A DNA stretch of 6,281 nucleotides. Source: Nanobdellati archaeon (GTDB lineage Archaea; EX4484-52; JAADEF01). Both the position numbers and the translations under genes were made by a program. The notes beneath the pieces are model-generated. The model did not search any database, was not told the origin of the DNA, and was given only the letters and a program-made list of their open reading frames with translations. Positions 1 through 4,770 of the stretch are shown here, in pieces. The DNA lies in assembly GCA_015521505.1 (NCBI GenBank), contig WAOB01000036.1, positions 1 to 6,281 of the forward strand, in the 5' to 3' direction. The stretch's first letter is position 1. Every line of letters begins with the position of its first letter.

Positions 1-473
1 TTTCTAATCTCCTCCTCTCTATAAATGCCTCGAGTAGCATAGTTTAAAGCATCCTTATCTATATCTCCAGCGTAAATTTTAATCATGTATTTATCAAGAT
101 CTTTTTTTAAGTACTCATTAACTAACATAGATAGACTATATGCTTCTTGACCAGTTGAACAACCTGCAGACAACATGAAAATCGTTTTCTTCTTGAAAAT
201 ACTGGGAAATATTTTCTCATAGATATATTTGAAAACTTCTTTATCTCTGAAAAATTCCGTATAATTTATTGCTATGTAATTTATGAGATATTCCAATTCG
301 TTCTTGTTTTTGACAAGATATTTGTAATACTCCTGAAAACTTTTTATTTCAAGTTCAGCCATCCTTGATGTAATTCTTCTCATCAAATATTTCTTGTCAT
401 AATATCGCATGTTTATATTAAAATTCCTAGTCATAAGATTTAGGATTATACTGAAAAATTTTTCATCGTTCAT
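1..473 (-). CDS. cheR: Chemotaxis protein methyltransferase CheR, N-terminal 157 residues (cut by window edge)
   Basis: CheR transfers methyl groups from S-adenosylmethionine to glutamates on chemoreceptors, resetting sensitivity; it acts in the cytoplasm. The frame is open from the ATG at 473 to the window edge, so the stop is not seen and a bit over half of a usual ~270-residue CheR is present. Visible features: a basic helical N-terminal domain (about residues 1-65) with Arg32, Arg33 and Arg37 in the pattern typical of the receptor-binding CheR_N domain; the hallmark NYTEFFRD at 70-77; the SAM-binding loop SAGCSTGQEAYS at 102-113 (family usually GEEPYS, so Pro is replaced by Ala111); and the acidic GDID at 136-139 that normally contacts SAM, followed by ALNYATRGIY at 142-151. 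The start is fixed by a 4-base ATGA overlap with the cheD stop. No strong Shine-Dalgarno is present, so translation is probably coupled to cheD. Identity is secure; completeness beyond the edge is unknown. Confidence 0.95.
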   Translation of the reverse strand, partial: MNDEKFFSIILNLMTRNFNINMRYYDKKYLMRRITSRMAELEIKSFQEYYKYLVKNKNELEYLINYIAINYTEFFRDKEVFKYIYEKIFPSIFKKKTIFMLSAGCSTGQEAYSLSMLVNEYLKKDLDKYMIKIYAGDIDKDALNYATRGIYREEEIR

Positions 474-940
474 ATCTCTAACGTATATAAATTTGTTTTA
501 ACAATTGCTTTACCTGTATTTGCATGAAAAAAAACTGTTCTTAAGATTCTTCCACCTACATCTTCACCAACTATTCTTATACCTAAATTTTTTAACGTCT
601 TTTTAACAGATTCCACATTTTTCTTACCAATACATATCATTCCAGATTGAAATATATCTGATCCTCCAACAATTTTAGCAACGATATCATGTTTATTCGT
701 ACCATATTTTTTCATCTCTTCAAGTAAATATATCGCCGCTTTATCTCCAAACTTTGGATATTCCTCATAGCTAATATGACTATCCGACTTAGGTAAAATC
801 ACATGAGACATTCCTGCGATTTTTCTTTTCTTATCGTAAAACATCAAAGCTACACAGGAAGATAACGAATAAGCTACTAGTATGCCATCTTTTTCTAATA
901 CTTTTGCTTCACCAATGTTGACTAAAAGTTTAGAAACCAT
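470..940 (-). CDS. cheD: Chemoreceptor glutamine deamidase CheD
   Basis: CheD deamidates specific receptor glutamines to glutamates, creating methylation sites, and in Bacillus subtilis and Thermotoga maritima it also binds CheC and raises its CheY-P phosphatase activity. The 156-residue length is normal. Seen in sequence: VNIGEAKV near the N-terminus, the nucleophile Cys29 in LSSCVAL, His46 in MSHVILPKSD, GGSDIF at 92-97, IGKKNVE at 104-110 and EDVGG at 126-130. These are the conserved blocks of the family in the right order. Against the T. maritima enzyme recalled from memory, the triad Thr (six residues before Cys) is Ala23 here, and GLGSC is SLSSC. The reading start is supported by AAGGAG four bases upstream, lying inside the preceding cheC gene, which it overlaps by 11 bases. 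The stop overlaps the cheR start. Adjacency to cheC fits the known CheC-CheD partnership. Confidence 0.96.
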   Translation of the reverse strand: MVSKLLVNIGEAKVLEKDGILVAYSLSSCVALMFYDKKRKIAGMSHVILPKSDSHISYEEYPKFGDKAAIYLLEEMKKYGTNKHDIVAKIVGGSDIFQSGMICIGKKNVESVKKTLKNLGIRIVGEDVGGRILRTVFFHANTGKAIVKTNLYTLEI

Positions 941-1517
941 ATTTCTCCTTAATTATCTTAAACAACTTGTTTAGATTTTCCTTTGATAGCAATAAAGCTA
1001 TATAGCATATGCTTTCATCCTTTTCCAAAAAGATTTTAGTTTCATTTATTATAACTTCCTCATATTTTGAAATATCATCCATGACAATTTTCATTAAAAT
1101 CTTGTTTATGTTAAGAACATCGATTATTTGAGAATCCGTTGAAATTATTTCAATGTTTAGGAATCTTCCTATTGAATTTATATAGGAATAAGTTATTATA
1201 TCATTATACCTCATAATCTTGTATTTATCAATTCTTGTAATTTCTTCTAAACTTTTTCCGAGTAGCTTTTCTAAAAAACTTCTCGTATAAATGTTAAGTA
1301 TTCCACCAGATAGGTCTCCTTCTATGTTTGAATATATCGTTAAGCATATATCCTTGTTATTCTTTGATAGCGTAGCAACAAAGTCCTTTATATTCTTAAC
1401 ATAAACTGCTGGTATTGAAATGTTTATACTTTTATCAATCATACTACCTAAAGCCGTTGAAGCAGATCCAACACCTATATTTCCAATTTCTTTTATAATA
1501 TCTAAATCCACATCCAT
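930..1517 (-). CDS. cheC: CheC-family CheY-P phosphatase, promoter-distal copy, one intact catalytic motif
   Basis: CheC dephosphorylates CheY-P and pairs with CheD. This 195-residue protein has the usual CheC length and fold layout of two pseudo-symmetric halves. The first half carries a textbook motif: Glu10 and Asn13 in KEIGNIGVGSASTALG, then Pro36 in NISIP, and GDLSGGILNIYT at 67-78. In the second half, alignment on SYINSIGRFLNIEI (111-124) with the helix after the second site of T. maritima CheC (recalled) puts Arg103 where Glu is expected and Asp106 where Asn is expected, so only one site looks active. The start ATG 1517 follows GGGGTG by six bases. The gene begins three bases after the other cheC copy and overlaps cheD by 11 bases. 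Of the two copies this one is closer to standard CheC in its first motif and is the likelier CheD partner; that pairing is inference. FliY and CheX are less likely because there is no SpoA-like C-terminus and length and motif fit CheC. Confidence 0.92.
   Translation of the reverse strand: MDVDLDIIKEIGNIGVGSASTALGSMIDKSINISIPAVYVKNIKDFVATLSKNNKDICLTIYSNIEGDLSGGILNIYTRSFLEKLLGKSLEEITRIDKYKIMRYNDIITYSYINSIGRFLNIEIISTDSQIIDVLNINKILMKIVMDDISKYEEVIINETKIFLEKDESICYIALLLSKENLNKLFKIIKEKYGF
945..950 (-). promoter_or_regulatory. Shine-Dalgarno site of cheD, inside the end of cheC
   Basis: The message reads AAGGAG followed by four bases and the cheD ATG at 940. The site lies in the codons for Lys190-Glu191 of the upstream cheC gene, five codons before its stop. 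It supports ATG 940 as the cheD start. It uses the AAGGAG end of the anti-Shine-Dalgarno complement, unlike the GGTGAT-type sites of other genes here. Confidence 0.75.
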
Positions 1518-1520
1518 TTT

Positions 1521-2111
1521 TTACACCCCAAAATGTTGTCTTGCGTAATTAATCAATTTGTTAAAATCATCATCCGATACAAACAAAACAAAGTAATTTT
1601 CGTAAGGTTTATTTTTAACAGATGTTTTAACAATTGTAAGTAACACACGCTCCTTCTTCTCTAATTCGTAAAGTAATACGTTCTCAAATATTTCTCCAAT
1701 AGTCACATCAACCGTATAATCCTGTTTCTCTAAGATAAGAAAAATGTTTAAAAAATTCTTGAGTGATAGCATATAGTACGTTGATAGGAGATTCCCATAT
1801 CTTATTACTTCATTTATATTAATATTGCTCTTCTTAGTAATACACTTAACGAAATCTGACGTAAGTATAAGTAAAAACGTTATCTCAACATTTCCTTTAA
1901 ATTTTGTAACAATTCCAATTGCCTTTTCCTCTAGATTTTTCATTTTTACAAGGATATCTCCGATATTTTTTGTACTAACAATATATAATTCTGGTGGAGA
2001 GCTGTCAATACTTAAATTAACGATGTTTGCTAGTGCTGAAATAGAGTTTCCTATACATATGTTGGTAATTTCTTTGAAGATATCATACTTATATTCCAGA
2101 TTCTCGTTCAT
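1521..2111 (-). CDS. Divergent CheC-family protein, promoter-proximal copy
   Basis: This 196-residue protein is a paralogue of the cheC that follows it, with the same two-half layout. The first catalytic pattern is kept: Glu14 and Asn17 in FKEITNICIGNSISALANI, followed by Pro39-Pro40. The second site keeps Asn107 but has Arg104 at the Glu position (VIRYGNLLS, aligned through the helix YYMLSLKNFLNIFL at 112-125). The central strand that usually reads GD(V/L)SG is changed to GNVEIT at 73-78, so the protein has drifted further than its neighbour. Probable role: CheY-P phosphatase or a regulatory partner of the other CheC or CheD, acting in the cytoplasm. Its start overlaps the cheA stop as ATGA and is preceded at five bases by GGGTGAT, so it has both coupling and its own ribosome site. 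Family membership is clear; whether it is catalytic cannot be told from sequence. Confidence 0.85.
   Translation of the reverse strand: MNENLEYKYDIFKEITNICIGNSISALANIVNLSIDSSPPELYIVSTKNIGDILVKMKNLEEKAIGIVTKFKGNVEITFLLILTSDFVKCITKKSNININEVIRYGNLLSTYYMLSLKNFLNIFLILEKQDYTVDVTIGEIFENVLLYELEKKERVLLTIVKTSVKNKPYENYFVLFVSDDDFNKLINYARQHFGV
1524..1529 (-). promoter_or_regulatory. Shine-Dalgarno site of the promoter-distal cheC
   Basis: The message has GGGGTG then six bases before ATG 1517. GGTG matches the GGTGAT part of the 16S anti-Shine-Dalgarno complement. The site is formed by the last two sense codons (Gly195-Val196) of the upstream cheC copy, directly before its TAA stop. It decides the start at 1517. 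Confidence 0.7.
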
Positions 2112-3967
2112 AATTCATCACCCTTAATTATCTTAAATATATTAAGTATTGGAACAATTTCACCAGAACCAAGTATAGTCATTCCTGAAAATATACTTTC
2201 ACGCCTATCTATTATAGATGTTTCAAAATTCTTTACAACAATATCTTCCATTGAATGAATCCTATCTATTGAAAGACCGTAAAACTTACTTTCTTCTGCT
2301 ATTATTAATAGATAATTCTCATCTCCACCTCGTCCAAGACCAAGCTTTTCTTTTAGAGATACTATGGATACTGTTTTATCTCTATGTAAATATAGACAGG
2401 CATCATTAAATCGTTTTAATCTTTTCTTATCAATCTTTATAATTTCTCCTATTAAATATATAGGAACAGCATACTTTCTATTAAGGACTTCGACGATTAG
2501 TGCTTTTATTATTGCTATATTTACTGGAATTTTCAACATAACTCTTGTTCCAACATCTTTCTCTGTTTCTATTAAAACTTTCCCTCCCAGTGCTTCTATT
2601 CTTGATTTAACTATATCCAAACCAAAACCTCTACCAGAATATTGTGTTGCTCCTTCTTTTGTTGAAAAACCTGGCTTAAATATCAGCTCTAAAGCCTTTT
2701 CATCCGGTATGTTTAAATCGGAGATCATTCCTAGCTCATAAGCTTTTTTCTTAATTTTATCGATATCTATTCCTTTACCATCATCCTCCACAGTTATTAT
2801 ACAGTAATCCTTTTCTCTTCTTGCAATTAATTTAACATTACCTTTTTTATCCTTTCCTTTCTTTATTCTTTCTTCTGGAGGTTCTATACCGTGATCAATT
2901 GCGTTTCTAAGAAGATGTATCAAAGCTTCATCTAACTCGTTTATTATGCTTCTATCTATCTCTATATTTTCACCTTCTATTGAGAAGTTTATCTCCTTTC
3001 CTAAACTTCTTGATATTTCACGAACCATTCTATAATACTTTGAAAATATAATTTCAAGAGGAACAAGTCTTATTTCAAGAATTAACCTTTGTAGTTCAGA
3101 TATGTTTTTATCAAAGATACTTTTTATCTTATCAAGCTCATCCAGATTCTTATCTTTAAGAACATGAGCAAATCTAATCTTTGCAATAGATAATTCTTCG
3201 ACACAACCCATTAATCGGTCTAACTGTTCAGATCTAATTTTAATGAACTTAATCTGTTTTCGCTCTTCCTCTTTTTTCTCAACACCTGGAACTTTTTCAG
3301 CTTCACGTAGAATTTCACCGTCTTTAAATTCTTCTATCTTAGATACTATTTCCGAGATGTTTAAAGAGGATTTTACTTCTTCAACATCTTTATCCGTTTC
3401 AATTATGAGAGTAAATTTATCAACACCTTTTTCTATCTTATCGAGAGATGGTTCTGATTTGATTATGTTGCTAATCTTTTTAAGATTATAAATGACTTGA
3501 AAACACCTTACATCTTTCATTTGAGATCTCTTATCAACAGATATCTCAATTCGATATTTTTTCTTTTTGCTAATTTTTCTTTTCTTACTCTGATCAACTT
3601 TAATCCTTTGATCTTTTAGTGACTCAATATCTTTCATAAGTTCTTCTATTCGATCGCTATGTTTCTTTTCTAGGATATCATAAAATATGTCTAAGGACTT
3701 ATAAATCAATGAAATAACGTAATCGTTTAATTCTATATTTCCATTTATTATTTCTTTCAGAATACTTTCCATTTGATGTGCAATTTTTGATAAATCCGAT
3801 AACCCCACTATTCCTGCAGATCCTTTAATCGTATGATATATTCTAAAAAGTTCGTTCAAATTGTTTTCGACGTTTTCACCTCTCTCAATCTCTGATAAAA
3901 TTTTATTCATTCGATTCACAAGTTCTTGTAACTCGTATAAAAATTCTTCCAAAATTTCTTCTCTCAT
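2108..3967 (-). CDS. cheA: Chemotaxis sensor histidine kinase CheA
   Basis: CheA is the kinase of the receptor array; it autophosphorylates in response to receptor state and donates phosphate to CheY. All five domains are seen in 619 residues. P1 (about 1-115) has His45 in YHTIKGSAGIVG. A lysine-rich linker (127-137) follows. P2 (about 138-214) is of the T. maritima/archaeal type, with NLKKISNIIKSEPSLDKIEKG and FTLIIETD. P3, the dimerisation hairpin, spans about 241-305 (LDRLMGCVEELSIAK; EIRLVPLEIIF). P4, the ATPase, spans about 306-480: N box HLLRNAIDHG at 351-360, G1 EDDGKGI at 394-400, GFST at 433-436, and GRGFGLDIVKS at 445-455 (family usually GRGVGMDVVKS). P5, CheW-like, spans about 481-617. 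No inactivating change is visible. The ATG at 3967 overlaps the cheW stop and lacks a clear Shine-Dalgarno, so translation is probably coupled to cheW; no in-frame alternative is needed because P1 begins at once. Confidence 0.98.
   Translation of the reverse strand: MREEILEEFLYELQELVNRMNKILSEIERGENVENNLNELFRIYHTIKGSAGIVGLSDLSKIAHQMESILKEIINGNIELNDYVISLIYKSLDIFYDILEKKHSDRIEELMKDIESLKDQRIKVDQSKKRKISKKKKYRIEISVDKRSQMKDVRCFQVIYNLKKISNIIKSEPSLDKIEKGVDKFTLIIETDKDVEEVKSSLNISEIVSKIEEFKDGEILREAEKVPGVEKKEEERKQIKFIKIRSEQLDRLMGCVEELSIAKIRFAHVLKDKNLDELDKIKSIFDKNISELQRLILEIRLVPLEIIFSKYYRMVREISRSLGKEINFSIEGENIEIDRSIINELDEALIHLLRNAIDHGIEPPEERIKKGKDKKGNVKLIARREKDYCIITVEDDGKGIDIDKIKKKAYELGMISDLNIPDEKALELIFKPGFSTKEGATQYSGRGFGLDIVKSRIEALGGKVLIETEKDVGTRVMLKIPVNIAIIKALIVEVLNRKYAVPIYLIGEIIKIDKKRLKRFNDACLYLHRDKTVSIVSLKEKLGLGRGGDENYLLIIAEESKFYGLSIDRIHSMEDIVVKNFETSIIDRRESIFSGMTILGSGEIVPILNIFKIIKGDEL
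2117..2123 (-). promoter_or_regulatory. Shine-Dalgarno site of the promoter-proximal cheC, inside cheA
   Basis: The message reads GGGTGAT, five bases before ATG 2111. It is made by the codons for Gly616-Asp617 near the C-terminus of CheA (KGDEL). GGTGAT is a full match to that part of the 16S anti-Shine-Dalgarno complement. It supports start 2111, which also overlaps the cheA TGA. Confidence 0.75.
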
Positions 3968-4389
3968 ATTTCTGGAGTCAGTATATTATCCAGATTCAAA
4001 ATTATAATTATATCGTCACCTCTTCTTATCAATCCCTTTATATATTTCTCACTTAACTTAACGTCCCCGTATTTAATTTCTTCAATTTCATTTTCAGATA
4101 CTTTAAGAACACCTTTTACTTTATCCACGAGTAATCCGTAAAGTTCATTGTTCTTTTTAACTATTATAATTTTCTTCGAGTTCTCTTTTTTATCTTCTAT
4201 TCCTATTCTTTTACCTAAGTCAATTATGGGTATTATTTTACCTCTTAGATTTATTACACCAAGTATAAAATCTGGAACTTTTGGCAAAGGAGTTACTTCC
4301 TGATATTTAACAACTTCTTGAACTTCAGAAATGTCAAGAGCGTATTCATTTTCTCCTATCATAAAAGATACCAAGATTATCTGATCCAT
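3964..4389 (-). CDS. cheW: Chemotaxis coupling protein CheW
   Basis: CheW is the adaptor that links receptor tips to the CheA P5 domain and builds the array. The 141-residue length is normal for a single CheW domain. Visible hallmarks: EYALDISEVQEVVKYQEVTPLP (15-36), ILGVINLRGKIIPIIDL (42-58) with Asn47-Leu-Arg-Gly50, the second-barrel segment ELYGLLVDKVKGVLKV (82-97), and a closing YIKGLIRRGDDIIIILNLDNIL (116-137). There is no extra receiver domain, so it is not CheV. The start ATG 4389 is fixed by GGTGAT five bases upstream, which overlaps the cheY stop. The gene ends in an ATGA overlap with cheA, matching their roles as stoichiometric partners. Confidence 0.97.
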   Translation of the reverse strand: MDQIILVSFMIGENEYALDISEVQEVVKYQEVTPLPKVPDFILGVINLRGKIIPIIDLGKRIGIEDKKENSKKIIIVKKNNELYGLLVDKVKGVLKVSENEIEEIKYGDVKLSEKYIKGLIRRGDDIIIILNLDNILTPEI

Positions 4390-4394
4390 TTTTC

Positions 4395-4402
4395 ATCACC
4401 CC
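4395..4402 (-). promoter_or_regulatory. Shine-Dalgarno site of cheW, overlapping the cheY stop
   Basis: The message reads GGGGTGAT, five bases before the cheW ATG at 4389. The TGA within it (4396-4398) is the cheY stop codon, and the GGG before it is the final Gly codon of CheY. Ribosomes ending cheY therefore sit on the cheW initiation site, which favours coupled translation. It fixes the cheW start. Confidence 0.8.
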
Positions 4403-4758
4403 TGCTTTAAGACGTTCTCAATTTCTCTAATTACTCCTTCCGCTTGAAATGGTTTAACTATATATCCTTTAGCACCAACTTTTATCGCTTCTTTAACTTT
4501 TTCATTTTGTCCTAAACTTGTACACATAATGATCTTTGCGTTTGGATCCTTTGACACTATTTGCTTAGTAGCTTCAATACCATCCATAACTGGCATTACA
4601 ATATCCATTAGAACAACATCCGGTTTTAGTTTGAAGTACATATCAACAGCTTCCTTTCCATTACTTGCTTCTCCTACAATTTCATATCTCTGTGAGAGGA
4701 TTTTCTTCAAAATATTTCTCATAAAGGCTGAATCATCAACTATTAAGATGCGAACCAT
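4396..4758 (-). CDS. cheY: Chemotaxis response regulator CheY
   Basis: A stand-alone receiver domain of 120 residues with no output domain. It takes phosphate from CheA and carries the signal to the motility motor, or to a motor adaptor if the host is an archaeon. Active-site residues are all present: acidic pair Asp8-Asp9 in LIVDDSAFMR, phosphoacceptor Asp52 in MDIVMPVMDG, Thr80 in IIMCTSLGQ, switch aromatic Tyr99 and Lys102 in GYIVKPF. It is the expected substrate of the CheC proteins encoded downstream. The ATG at 4758 immediately precedes the first receiver strand, so the start is sound on protein grounds, but no Shine-Dalgarno is seen in the 12 bases between it and the mcp stop, nor just upstream. 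CheY as assigned here is favoured over Spo0A- or CheB-type regulators because it ends right after the receiver fold. Confidence 0.96.
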   Translation of the reverse strand: MVRILIVDDSAFMRNILKKILSQRYEIVGEASNGKEAVDMYFKLKPDVVLMDIVMPVMDGIEATKQIVSKDPNAKIIMCTSLGQNEKVKEAIKVGAKGYIVKPFQAEGVIREIENVLKQG

Positions 4759-4768
4759 AATATATGGT
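4754..4768. repeat. Short inverted repeat over the cheY start codon
   Basis: Six-base arms ACCATA (4754-4759) and TATGGT (4763-4768) are separated by three bases. In the message the repeat would fold back on itself with the cheY AUG inside the 3' arm. It occupies most of the 12-base mcp-cheY spacer and the first codons of cheY, exactly where no ribosome-binding site is seen. With only two G-C pairs it would be weak, and in AT-rich DNA it may be chance. Confidence 0.3.
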
Positions 4769-4770
4769 AT

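Noticed and set aside
1825..2127. 100-codon open frame on the plus strand
   Set aside because: It lies fully antisense to the promoter-proximal cheC and the end of cheA, shows no recognisable domain and no convincing ribosome site. Such frames are common opposite AT-rich genes.
2364..2741. 125-codon plus-strand open frame opposite cheA P4/P5
   Set aside because: Antisense to conserved kinase motifs, no domain similarity seen, no promoter or ribosome site.
4387..4403. GGGGTGATG in the cheY-cheW junction as an operator-like repeat, since a similar string recurs before both cheC genes
   Set aside because: All three occurrences sit at a fixed 5-6 bases before an ATG and match the 16S anti-Shine-Dalgarno complement, so ribosome-binding sites explain them fully.
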